Positions 34,959 to 43,183 of a DNA stretch of 64,000 bases are shown piece after piece. Each line of letters starts with the position of its first letter. Positions within the stretch are counted from its first letter, which is position 1. Location: the NCBI RefSeq assembly GCF_029360665.1, contig NZ_JARDUB010000008.1:26004-90003 (forward strand). The letters are read 5' to 3'. The stretch is from Eudoraea chungangensis. GTDB lineage: Bacteria > Bacteroidota > Bacteroidia > Flavobacteriales > Flavobacteriaceae. A program made the translations under genes and the position numbers. The notes beneath the pieces are model-generated. The model was not told the origin of the DNA and searched no databases. It was given only the letters and a program-made list of their open reading frames with translations.

Positions 34959-36518
34959 TTAGAACTTTAGCTCTAACCTTTCGGATCTGTACAAGATATC
35001 TGTTTGTCCCCAATTACCCGTTTGCCCATAATTCCGAACTTCAGTACTATTTTCGTTTTTGAAATACAAAGAGGCTTCAAAAACTTCTTCCCTTGTAGCA
35101 TAGTCTACCTCTACAATTTTGCCATGAAGAACTGCTCCCCTAGTTAGGTATCCCGAGGTAATTAAGATATTATTTTCTTCGGCAAGATAATCTACATCTC
35201 CAATAATGGTTGAGAAGAATTCTTCCCCTCTTTGTTTTCCATATTGCCAAACCTGTTCTACTGTTTTGTCTGCTTCGTTTATTTTGTATTCTACTGCCCG
35301 CGAGTAGTGTACCTCATTGTTGTAATTTCGATACGTACCATTGTCAAAAACCAATAGATTGTCATTTGGTAGTATAACAGGCGCATGCATACCCCAAGGA
35401 AAATCGAAACTCTCACTACTTTCGGTACCTTCCTGAACATTTTTGGGATAGGCAACTCCTTTAGAATTTACTGCGGTTAATAAAAAGGATTTGGTTTCAA
35501 AACCATCTCCATTTCTACCAGATTTACCCCATTTTCTATTTGGAGCTATGATCCATTGAAGAGAATCTTTCCATGAGAGCTTAATCAATCCTTGATTTTT
35601 TCCTGAAACTATTATAGAGTTATCTTTATCATCAAATGCCAGGCCATTCATGTGCAACCAATCCCCGGGTCTAAAAAAGTTTAGTTCATTTCTGCTTACA
35701 TCCAAATTTTTGCCCAAATCCCAAACTTTGACAATTTTGGATTCTTTACGATTGAACACCATTACAAAATCACTGTCCGATTGTACCATCTTATCGTCTA
35801 ATCTAATAAACTGCCTTCTAATTCCCACACAAATCAGCAAATTGCCATCCGGTAACTCAACGACATCGTGATGCATCCCAAAGTTATTGTCTATCTCGGT
35901 TTCCTTTAATAGTTTTCCCAACATGTCGAATTCGTAAATAACATGCCTGCTAACCATTAGTATCGTACCATCTTTTAGGCGCTGAAACGGGCTTACCATT
36001 TTTCCTGCAAAGCTTAAATCCAAATACCATCTTACCTCTCCTTCATCATCAAAAAATAAGGGTCCCGATTTAAACTTTCCATTGTTTGCAAAATGAATAT
36101 CGCAGGCGTGTATTCCTGGAGCCATTTTATCTCGATTAATCTTATTTATTTTAATATCGGGAAAATAACTTGGGGTTTTCTCCGTCTTTATTTCTATGGT
36201 GTCTAAAACTTGTCCTCCCTCAAAATCTAGAGTAATCGCGACTTTATTTAATCGGTCTGGATAGAGTCCTAATACTGGGATTTCTAATTTTTTTGAGTTT
36301 AAATTAAAACTATGTTCTATTGGATTATTACCCAAAACCTTTATCGTGGCATTACAAGGTTTATCTGCATCCACTGTCACTAGTGCCGTCAATGGAGATA
36401 TTTTATAAGGATTCAAGGTAGAGTCTATGGAGTATTCGAGTTGAGATCCGCAACTACTTAATATTAGTAGTGCCAAAATTAGCGAATACCATGTAAAAGG
36501 TATTGTTTTTAAGGACAT
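34959..36518 (-). CDS. Arylsulfotransferase (ASST) family lipoprotein
   Basis: A 519-residue exported protein with a lipoprotein signal (LILALLILSSC, Cys about 23). The rest is a six-bladed propeller-type ASST domain: an N-terminal Ig-like part, then GMHHDVVELPDGNLLICVG, DWLHMNGLAF, the SGKNQGLIKLSW strand and FPWGMHAPVILPNDNLLVFDNG. The repeated His-containing HxxxxLPnGNLLxxxNG pattern is that of aryl-sulfate sulfotransferases, where His residues carry the sulfate. It could move sulfate between phenolic compounds at the cell surface, or be a catalytically different relative. The ATG at 36518 is chosen over a TTG six bases upstream. Confidence 0.85.
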   Translation of the reverse strand: MSLKTIPFTWYSLILALLILSSCGSQLEYSIDSTLNPYKISPLTALVTVDADKPCNATIKVLGNNPIEHSFNLNSKKLEIPVLGLYPDRLNKVAITLDFEGGQVLDTIEIKTEKTPSYFPDIKINKINRDKMAPGIHACDIHFANNGKFKSGPLFFDDEGEVRWYLDLSFAGKMVSPFQRLKDGTILMVSRHVIYEFDMLGKLLKETEIDNNFGMHHDVVELPDGNLLICVGIRRQFIRLDDKMVQSDSDFVMVFNRKESKIVKVWDLGKNLDVSRNELNFFRPGDWLHMNGLAFDDKDNSIIVSGKNQGLIKLSWKDSLQWIIAPNRKWGKSGRNGDGFETKSFLLTAVNSKGVAYPKNVQEGTESSESFDFPWGMHAPVILPNDNLLVFDNGTYRNYNNEVHYSRAVEYKINEADKTVEQVWQYGKQRGEEFFSTIIGDVDYLAEENNILITSGYLTRGAVLHGKIVEVDYATREEVFEASLYFKNENSTEVRNYGQTGNWGQTDILYRSERLELKF

Positions 36519-36652
36519 TGTCAATTTTTCATCAAAAATAAAACTTTAGATCCTATTTAGTTACTCTTTTACATCGAAAATAGTTTCCTTGGCCGAAAAC
36601 ATATACTGGTTTAATAGGTAATAGCAAGACGCAAGTACTTTTAAAAACAAAA

Positions 36653-36683
36653 AATCCTGAATACAATTTCTGTATCCAGGATT
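36653..36683 (-). terminator. Intrinsic terminator downstream of the YceI gene
   Basis: On the - strand AATCCTGGATACA and TGTATTCAGGATT pair over 13 positions with one G-U pair around a five-base loop, then TTTTGTTTTT follows. It ends the YceI transcript and keeps it separate from the ASST gene. Confidence 0.8.
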
Positions 36684-36703
36684 AATATGCATAAGGGGGT
36701 GAC

Positions 36704-37282
36704 TTAGAATTCTAAGTCGACTACCAAGTCAAATTCATCGTAAATAGTTTTGTCGCCCAAATCATCAAAGAAACTTCCAGAACCATATTTTACATCATAC
36801 TGTGCTCTGTCAACTTTTAAAGTTGCAGTTGCCTTGCTTCCATATACAGAAACATCAAAGGTTACAGGCTTTGTAATTCCTTTCACTGTTAAGTCTCCGG
36901 TTACTTCATAGGAATTTTTTCCAGTAGCTTTTATATTTTTAAACACAATAGAAGAGGTTGGAAATTTTTCAACACCAAAGAAATCATCCGACTTTAAGTG
37001 ACCTTCCAGTTTTCCCTTGTATTCTCCTTCTAAATCGGTAGATACCAATGAAGTCATATCTACTTCAAATTCTCCGCCACTTAATTTTCCATCTTCGAAC
37101 ATTAGGGCACCAGATTTTAGGTCTACAGTTCCGGTATGTGAGCCAGTAACTTTGTAGGCCTTCCAGGTCACGGTGCTTTCACTAACTTTTACATCTTTCT
37201 TTTCTTCTTTTACGGGGTTGTTAGCTATAGCCAAACCACTAAATACAACAGTCATTGCAATACTTAATATACTCTTTCTCAT
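36704..37282 (-). CDS. Periplasmic YceI family protein
   Basis: A 192-residue exported protein with a signal peptide (MRKSILSIAMTVVFSGLAIA) and a YceI lipocalin-like beta-barrel that binds a polyisoprenoid-type lipid in relatives. Typical segments are STVTWKAYKVTGSHTGTVDLKSG (about 33-55), FEVDMTSL, LKSDDFFGVEKFPTSSIVF and the C-terminal YGSGSFFDDLGDKTIYDEFDLVVDLEF. The ATG at 37282 starts the signal peptide; the longer frame to 37393 runs through the end of the nitroreductase gene. Its terminator lies at 36653-36683. Confidence 0.92.
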   Translation of the reverse strand: MRKSILSIAMTVVFSGLAIANNPVKEEKKDVKVSESTVTWKAYKVTGSHTGTVDLKSGALMFEDGKLSGGEFEVDMTSLVSTDLEGEYKGKLEGHLKSDDFFGVEKFPTSSIVFKNIKATGKNSYEVTGDLTVKGITKPVTFDVSVYGSKATATLKVDRAQYDVKYGSGSFFDDLGDKTIYDEFDLVVDLEF

Positions 37283-37310
37283 TTTTCTTGTTTTTAAATT
37301 TGTTAAAGGT

Positions 37311-37949
37311 TTATATATGTGTAAATAATTCTTCTTTGGGAGCACGTACTTTTTTATAGTGTTGTGTCTCGTCTTCTTGTGCTCTATAACCAAGAGCTAC
37401 CACTACAGAGGCGTTCAAGCCTTTTTCGTCGAGATTCAGTAGCTTGTTATAAGCTTCCGGTTCAAAGCCCTCTAATGGACAGCTATCTATCTTCAGGGAC
37501 GCTGCGGCAGAGAGTAAATTTCCCACGGCCAAATAGACTTGTTTAGCTGTCCATTGGGCTTTTGTGTCCTTTGGAAGCTGCAGGAGTTTGGATTTCATGA
37601 AGTCTCCATAACCCTCCAATCCCTTTGCGGGAATATTTCTCGTTTCACTTACATTGTGAAGATAGCTGTCTATAAGCTTGGAATTAAAATCAACTTGATT
37701 TGCAAATACAATTAGATGGGATGCGTCGGTGATTTGACTTTGACCCCATGAAGACGGTTTTAATTGTTTGCGTAAATCCTTATCGGTAATTACAAAAACA
37801 TGATAGGGTTGTAGTCCATAGGAGGATGCACTTAGCCTTATGGCTTCTAAAACCTCTTCTAGGTCGTCCCTAGAAATTTGACGTTCACTATCAAACTTTT
37901 TAGTGGCATACCGCCATTTTAGGTTGTTATTATATTCGTTCATTTTCAT
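37311..37949 (-). CDS. NAD(P)H-dependent oxidoreductase, nitroreductase family
   Basis: A 212-residue FMN enzyme of the NfsB type that reduces quinones or nitroaromatics with NAD(P)H. Family signs are LKWRYATKKFDSERQIS (10-26), LSASSYGLQPYHVFVI (about 42-57, FMN-binding), and the C-terminal GYRAQEDETQHYKKVR with the FMN-phosphate Arg. The first ATG shares a base with the marR stop (TAATG), so the two genes are translated together and the regulator probably controls this enzyme. A second ATG two codons in is also possible. Confidence 0.9.
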   Translation of the reverse strand: MKMNEYNNNLKWRYATKKFDSERQISRDDLEEVLEAIRLSASSYGLQPYHVFVITDKDLRKQLKPSSWGQSQITDASHLIVFANQVDFNSKLIDSYLHNVSETRNIPAKGLEGYGDFMKSKLLQLPKDTKAQWTAKQVYLAVGNLLSAAASLKIDSCPLEGFEPEAYNKLLNLDEKGLNASVVVALGYRAQEDETQHYKKVRAPKEELFTHI

Positions 37950-38395
37950 TAAAATTTATCTAATAAATTATTCAATTCTTGTAATTCGTTGTGGGTGAAC
38001 CCAGAAGTTAGGTCCTTTTCTTTCTGTGATATTATGGCGTCCATTTCGCTTAAAACTTCTTTGCCACTTTTCGTAATGGTAATCTCAATTTTTCGTCTGT
38101 TCGTTTCACATATTTCTCTAGCCACATAGCCTTTTAGTATTAATTTGTCTACTAAGCGACTTGTATTACTCATCTTACTCACCATTCTGTCGTTGAGAGT
38201 ATTCAGGTTAGCGGGCTTCTTAGCCTGTCCTCTTAAAATTCGCAAAACGTTAAATTGCTGAATAGATACTCCAAAAGGTTTCAGCGCACTTGCCATCTGT
38301 TCATTTATCATATTCTGAACCAGTAATAGGTGTATTATAGTTCGCCGTACCAAAGGTAACTTCCGTTCTGTTTTAATGATTTCTTCTACATTCAT
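37949..38395 (-). CDS. MarR family transcriptional regulator
   Basis: A 148-residue winged-helix repressor of the MarR family: dimerisation helices at both ends, helix-turn-helix around residues 48-80 (QQFNVLRILRGQAKKPANLN), and the wing with DKLILKGYVAREICETNRRKIEI. It probably controls itself and the downstream nitroreductase gene, to which it is coupled (TAATG). A 12-bp palindrome in its own -7 box (38409-38420) fits autoregulation. The effector is unknown; quinones or aromatic compounds would suit the enzyme. Confidence 0.92.
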   Translation of the reverse strand: MNVEEIIKTERKLPLVRRTIIHLLLVQNMINEQMASALKPFGVSIQQFNVLRILRGQAKKPANLNTLNDRMVSKMSNTSRLVDKLILKGYVAREICETNRRKIEITITKSGKEVLSEMDAIISQKEKDLTSGFTHNELQELNNLLDKF

Positions 38396-38408
38396 GTTTT
38401 TACAACAA

Positions 38409-38425
38409 TTGTATATACAAATGTA
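38409..38425 (-). promoter_or_regulatory. Candidate MarR operator overlapping the marR -7 box
   Basis: TTGTATATACAA (38409-38420) is a perfect 12-bp palindrome 13 bases before the marR ATG. Its outer TTG is also the end of the -7 box TACATTTG (38418-38425) on the - strand. A dimer bound there would block RNA polymerase. No TTTG lies at the usual upstream distance. Confidence 0.55.
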
Positions 38426-38528
38426 TATCTAATTTTAAATAATTTTATATATGAGCTACTAAATTTGTGTTAATTTTTACGGCGACAAGACTTGCACTTT
38501 TTATGTTGCTAATAATAACTGTAGTTCG

Positions 38529-38536
38529 TAACTTCG
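38529..38536 (+). promoter_or_regulatory. Possible -7 box upstream of the rhodanese gene
   Basis: TAACTTCG differs from TAnnTTTG at one position and lies 29 bases before the ATG, with TTG 20 bases further upstream. The surrounding 16 bases recur at 62239-62254 upstream of the TSP3 gene with one difference. Weak evidence. Confidence 0.3.
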
Positions 38537-38565
38537 ATCTTAATTTTTAGAATTAGAAAATTACC

Positions 38566-38874
38566 ATGGCAGATTTATCACAAGAAGATTGGGTAGAACA
38601 GTTAGCGAAGGATGACGATTCTTTTATTTTAGATGTACGCACTCCAGAAGAAATTGAGCAAGGACAAATTGCCGGCGCTCACAACATCAATATTTATTTA
38701 GGACAGGAATTTATGGATGCTTTAGAAAAGCTCGATAAAACCAAAAATTATTATGTCTATTGTCGCTCAGGCCAAAGAAGTCGGCAAGCATGTGCTCTTA
38801 TGAATTCTATAGGAATTGATAATACACATAATTTATTGGGAGGTGTTCTGGAATGGGAAGGCGATCTCGTATAG
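38566..38874 (+). CDS. Rhodanese-like domain protein
   Basis: A 102-residue single rhodanese domain: LDVRTPEEIEQGQIAGAHNI (22-41) is the usual strand and helix, and the active-site loop is YCRSGQRSR with catalytic Cys66. Such proteins carry sulfane sulfur as a persulfide for transfer to an acceptor. The loop is complete, so it should be active; the acceptor is unknown. It is followed after 57 bases by the DUF2851 gene. Confidence 0.93.
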   Translation: MADLSQEDWVEQLAKDDDSFILDVRTPEEIEQGQIAGAHNINIYLGQEFMDALEKLDKTKNYYVYCRSGQRSRQACALMNSIGIDNTHNLLGGVLEWEGDLV

Positions 38875-38931
38875 TTTACTGAAATAATATTCCGCATTTG
38901 CTTTACAGCTTGCTCCTGTACTTTAGGAGTC

Positions 38932-40215
38932 ATGCGCGAAGAATGGTTGCATTTTTTTTGGAAAAACGTTAAATATCCGAAACTAGGATTAACTACTCTA
39001 GCTGGAGATTCTGTCCAAGTAATATCTCCGGGACAGTACAATCATCATGCAGGACCAGATTTTCTAGAGGCTCATCTAAAGATACGTCAGCAAACGTGGA
39101 TTGGTAGTATAGAAGTACATATTAATTCTTCGGATTGGTATATACACAAGCATCACGATGATCACAGATATGCGAACGTTATTCTTCATGTGGTTTGGTC
39201 AGATGACATAGAAGAGGTGGGTTTAAAAAGACTCAACATACCAACGGTTGCATTAGAATACTTTGTTTCAGTAGAACAGCTTAAAAAACAATGCAATCTT
39301 GAAAGACCTAAAAAAAGACGATTTATAATTTGTGAAAAAGATATAGGTTCCACCAATGAAGTCATACGCAGAGCTTGGTTAGAACGTCTTTATGTAGAAC
39401 GTCTCGAAGATAAGTGTGCGGAGGTTAACGAACTACTCCTTATGACAAAACACAATTGGGAGGAAGTCTTATATATTTTACTTCTTAGAAATTTTGGCAT
39501 ACATCAAAACAAAGAGATATTCTATCAGTTGTCCCGGGTGGTTAAGCACAGATTAGTATTAAAACTTAAAGACAAAACAAGGTCTTTAGAAGCTATTCTT
39601 ATGGGATGTTCCGGTTTATTGGAAAAACCATTCTCAAAAGATTCGTACTGGACACTATTAAAAAAGGACTATGAATTTTTGAAAAACAAGTTTCAATTGC
39701 GCGAACGTTTGGTCCAGAAACCTTACTTTTTTAGATTAAGGCCCGCTAGCTTTCCTACTATAAGATTAGCTCAGTTTGCAAATTTATACAGCTTACATTC
39801 TTCACTGTTTTCTACTATTATAGGATTTAAAGATATACGAGAATTTTATGCTTTTTTTGCTGTTTCTCCTTCAGAATATTGGAAAACACACTATGTTTTT
39901 GGGAAATATAGTAGTCCAAAAAGGGAACATAGGTTATCTACGAGATTTACTGAGCTACTTCTTATTAATTCTGTTTTGCCTTTAATTTTTTGTTTTTACA
40001 AGTGGCGTTCTAATTCCTTAGCCATTGATGTAGTAGATATGGCCCTCTCTATAAATCCTGAAAATAACAAAATAACCAGAGGCTTTGACAGATGTGGAGT
40101 TAGCAGTAATAATGCCCTGATGTCGCAGGCAATTATTCAATTGTACAAAAACTATTGTACAAAACACAGATGTTTAGAGTGTGCTATTGGCAGTAACTTA
40201 TTAAAAGTAAAATAG
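38932..40215 (+). CDS. DUF2851 family protein
   Basis: A 427-residue cytoplasmic protein of the DUF2851 family, found chiefly in Bacteroidota and of unknown function. The N-terminal part has GQYNHHAGPDFLEAHLKI and GSIEVHINSSDWYIHKH (about 42-74), with a His/Asp-rich strand pattern that resembles a metal-dependent nuclease core, but I cannot confirm that. The C-terminus carries several cysteines (TKHRCLECAIG). It is followed by the PspC and channel genes with spacings of 12 and 2 bases. Confidence 0.85.
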   Translation: MREEWLHFFWKNVKYPKLGLTTLAGDSVQVISPGQYNHHAGPDFLEAHLKIRQQTWIGSIEVHINSSDWYIHKHHDDHRYANVILHVVWSDDIEEVGLKRLNIPTVALEYFVSVEQLKKQCNLERPKKRRFIICEKDIGSTNEVIRRAWLERLYVERLEDKCAEVNELLLMTKHNWEEVLYILLLRNFGIHQNKEIFYQLSRVVKHRLVLKLKDKTRSLEAILMGCSGLLEKPFSKDSYWTLLKKDYEFLKNKFQLRERLVQKPYFFRLRPASFPTIRLAQFANLYSLHSSLFSTIIGFKDIREFYAFFAVSPSEYWKTHYVFGKYSSPKREHRLSTRFTELLLINSVLPLIFCFYKWRSNSLAIDVVDMALSINPENNKITRGFDRCGVSSNNALMSQAIIQLYKNYCTKHRCLECAIGSNLLKVK

Positions 40216-40227
40216 TACTTTTATGGC

Positions 40228-40455
40228 ATGAATTGGTTTTATCAGATACTGTATTATTTTCAAAAAAGAGGCTTTGAAGTATGTCGAAGAATTGCGGAAA
40301 GACTTGGAATTCGGGCTAGGGTGGTACGTACTACATTTATTTACTTAACATTTGTTACACTTGGATTTGGTTTCGCTTTATATTTGTTTCTGGCGTTTTG
40401 GTTAGGAATAAAAGACTTGGTGTATACAAAAAGGAACTCCGTTTTTGATCTTTAA
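40228..40455 (+). CDS. Small PspC domain protein
   Basis: A 75-residue membrane protein with the PspC-domain order: a short amphipathic helix (CRRIAERLGIRARVVR, 18-34), then one or two membrane segments (TFIYLTFVTLGFGFALYLFLAFWLG, 35-60). In proteobacteria PspC responds to membrane stress. This version is only the domain. It begins 12 bases after DUF2851 and stops two bases before the channel gene, which suggests co-expression. Confidence 0.75.
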   Translation: MNWFYQILYYFQKRGFEVCRRIAERLGIRARVVRTTFIYLTFVTLGFGFALYLFLAFWLGIKDLVYTKRNSVFDL

Positions 40456-40457
40456 AT

Positions 40458-41465
40458 ATGATTAGACTTTTTCGTTCAAAAATATATGTGGCTCTCACTT
40501 TAATGAGTCTAATCCTTGTCATAGGAGTGTCTGGGTATCATTTTATTGCCGATTACAATTGGTTAGACGCCCTTTATATGACCATAATAACGGTAACCAC
40601 CGTTGGGTTTAAGGAGGTGGGGCCTATGGATACCCAAACAAAAGTATTTACGGTGGTCTTAATTGTATCGAGCGTTTTTATTTTTGCATATGCCATTTCA
40701 GTTATTACGGAATATGTTTTCAACAGAAATCAACTTCAGTTATTAAAGACAAAAAAGGTGAAAAAGATGATTAAAAATTTATCCAATCATGTAATAGTTT
40801 GCGGCTATGGAAGAAATGGCATGCAGGCTGTGGAGCGTCTTAAGGCTTATAAAAAGCCTTTTGTAGTTATCGAGAACGACAAGGAGATAGTAAATAGGTA
40901 TGAGGATGATATTTTATTTATTGAAGGGGATGCAAACGAAGATGAAACACTTTTTTCTGCCGGAATAGATAGAGCACATTATTTAATTGTAACCTTGCCA
41001 GATGATGCAGCTAATCTCTTTGTAGTCTTATCTGCCCGACAACTCAATGATAAGCTTTTTATTATTAGCAGGGCTTCCTTGGTGTCTTCTCAAAAGAAGC
41101 TGAAATTGGCAGGGGCCAATAAGGTAATAATGCCAGATAAAATCGGAGGAGATCATATGGCCTCCTTGGTGGTGATTCCCGACCTGATAACTTTTATGGA
41201 TAAATTATCTACAGAAGGGGAGAATACCACAAACCTGGAAGAAGTTGCTATTGAAAGTTTTGCGGATAAGATGGTCTGTAATTCCCTAAGAGATTTAGAT
41301 CTACGAAGAAAAACAGGTTGTACGATTATTGGTTATATTGAGCCCAATGGTAATTATATTATTAATCCCGAGGCCGATTTACCTTTAGAACCAAATAGTA
41401 AAGTAATTGTTTTAGGCAGGCCAGAACAGATCAAAAAACTAAATGAGATGTTTCATTTAGTATAA
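40458..41465 (+). CDS. Two-transmembrane potassium channel with RCK domain
   Basis: A 335-residue membrane protein: helix 1 (about 10-27), pore loop with filter TVTTVGFKEVGP (45-56), helix 2 (about 62-84) and a cytosolic RCK/TrkA-N domain (VIVCGYGRNG 112-121, IEGDANED, a second TrkA-C part from about 250). The layout is that of MthK-like channels. The filter reads TVGF, not the canonical TVGYG, with Lys then Glu right after; this could weaken potassium selectivity. The nucleotide-binding glycines are intact, so ligand gating is likely. Confidence 0.88.
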   Translation: MIRLFRSKIYVALTLMSLILVIGVSGYHFIADYNWLDALYMTIITVTTVGFKEVGPMDTQTKVFTVVLIVSSVFIFAYAISVITEYVFNRNQLQLLKTKKVKKMIKNLSNHVIVCGYGRNGMQAVERLKAYKKPFVVIENDKEIVNRYEDDILFIEGDANEDETLFSAGIDRAHYLIVTLPDDAANLFVVLSARQLNDKLFIISRASLVSSQKKLKLAGANKVIMPDKIGGDHMASLVVIPDLITFMDKLSTEGENTTNLEEVAIESFADKMVCNSLRDLDLRRKTGCTIIGYIEPNGNYIINPEADLPLEPNSKVIVLGRPEQIKKLNEMFHLV

Positions 41466-41552
41466 AAATCCTTTACCACATATAATTTTTTTGTGTAGGT
41501 ATTTTTTAAGATATTGCCGTTTTTACACACCAAATAAACCAAAACTTATATT

Positions 41553-43166
41553 ATGAAGTATAGATGCCTTTCTATAATTACACTTTTGTTACCTTTTTTA
41601 ACTATGGCCCAAGAATCCAAGCCCATGGGTATTGATGAAAGAATAAATGCCTGGTTTGAACCTATTACCGCGGTCTGGGAAGGCATTGTATTTTGGCAGG
41701 TCCCAGGAACAGGTGTACCACTAGTAGTTTTTATTCTAGTCATCGGTGCAACTTTCTTTACCCTTTATTTTGGGTTTATTAATATAAGAAGATTTCCTCT
41801 GGCCATAAATGTAGTTCGTGGCAAGTACGATGAAGTAGAAGGACCAGAAGGACATGGAGTAGAAAAAGCAGAAGTTAACATTGTAGACGGAGATTTGCCC
41901 GACACCATAAGAGATGAAAGTCAGCAGGGTGAAGTTAGTCATTTTCAAGCTCTAGCTACAGCAGTCTCAGGAACAGTTGGTTTAGGGAATATTGCCGGAG
42001 TTGCTTTGGCAATTGCTATTGGTGGCCCAGGGGCTACCTTCTGGATGATACTATGTGGCTTGCTAAGTATGTCTACCAAATTTGTAGAGTGTACTTTGGG
42101 AGTAAAATATAGAGATGTTGACGAAAACGGCACGGTATACGGAGGCCCTATGTACTATCTCTCCAGAGGTTTAACGGAGAGAGGCTATGTGGGACTCGGT
42201 AAGGTTTTAGCGATTACCTTTTCTGTACTTTGTGTTGGAGCTTCTTTTGGAGGTGGAAATGCGGTACAATCTAATCAGGCGGCGGAGCAATTGGCAGCTA
42301 TGATGGGACTTCAAGGCGGATCTACTGGTTTTATTATAGGTGTAATCTTAGCCATAGTGGTAGGTATAGTAATCATTGGAGGTATTAAGCGCATTGCTTC
42401 CGTAACAGAAAAAATAGTTCCATTTATGGCGGTAATTTATATGATTGCCTGTCTAGTAGTAATTTTTGCAAACTTTTCCTATATCGATGATGCCTTTGGA
42501 TTAATTATTAGTGGTGCATTTACTCCGGAAGCAGGGCTTGGAGGTCTTTTTGGCGTCCTAATTGTTGGCTTTAGGAGAGCAGTATTCTCTAATGAAGCCG
42601 GTGCCGGTTCAGCCGCTATCGCTCATTCAGCAGTAAAAACAAAATATCCTGCTAGTGAAGGAATAGTTGCCTTATTGGAGCCTTTTATTGATACGGTAGT
42701 AATCTGCACAATGACTGCGTTGGTAATTATTTTCTTTAATAGCGGAGGAGCATTTGCGTATGGTGGAGATGGCATGGGAAGTGTGGTAGTTAATGGCGAG
42801 ACCTTAGGAGGTGTAAATTTAACCTCAATGGCTTTTGAATCTGTGATTCCTTGGTTTCCCTACATTCTTACCCTGGCTGTTGTGCTATTTGCGGTTTCTA
42901 CTATGATTTCTTGGTCTTATTACGGTCTTCAGTCGTGGAAGTTTTTATTTGGCAGAAGCAAAGTAGCCGATATTTGTTATAAAATACTATTCATTGCCTT
43001 TATTATAATAGGTGCCTCCGCGTCTATGGGAGCTGTTTTTGCCTTTTCGGACGCCATGATTTTGGCCTTGGTATTTCCCAATATGATCGGTTTATTGATT
43101 CTTTTTCCTAAGGTTAAGGAAGAACTTAATAAATACTTAGACGCTATAAAAATGCTCAATAAATAA
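41553..43166 (+). CDS. Alanine or glycine:cation symporter (AGCS family)
   Basis: A 537-residue membrane transporter for small amino acids with sodium or protons. The N-terminus is a hydrophobic segment that resembles a signal peptide (MKYRCLSIITLLLPFLTMAQ), then WEGIVFWQVPGTGVPL and about ten membrane segments. The family signature is seen in FQALATAVSGTVGLGNIAGVALAI (about 131-154) and GFRRAVFSNEAGAGSAAIAHSA (about 343-364). Between segments 1 and 2 is an acidic loop of about 40 residues (DEVEGPEGHGVEKAEVN). Its terminator lies inside the next gene (43187-43232). Confidence 0.93.
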   Translation: MKYRCLSIITLLLPFLTMAQESKPMGIDERINAWFEPITAVWEGIVFWQVPGTGVPLVVFILVIGATFFTLYFGFINIRRFPLAINVVRGKYDEVEGPEGHGVEKAEVNIVDGDLPDTIRDESQQGEVSHFQALATAVSGTVGLGNIAGVALAIAIGGPGATFWMILCGLLSMSTKFVECTLGVKYRDVDENGTVYGGPMYYLSRGLTERGYVGLGKVLAITFSVLCVGASFGGGNAVQSNQAAEQLAAMMGLQGGSTGFIIGVILAIVVGIVIIGGIKRIASVTEKIVPFMAVIYMIACLVVIFANFSYIDDAFGLIISGAFTPEAGLGGLFGVLIVGFRRAVFSNEAGAGSAAIAHSAVKTKYPASEGIVALLEPFIDTVVICTMTALVIIFFNSGGAFAYGGDGMGSVVVNGETLGGVNLTSMAFESVIPWFPYILTLAVVLFAVSTMISWSYYGLQSWKFLFGRSKVADICYKILFIAFIIIGASASMGAVFAFSDAMILALVFPNMIGLLILFPKVKEELNKYLDAIKMLNK

Positions 43167-43183
43167 ACTTAAAATAAAATGTT

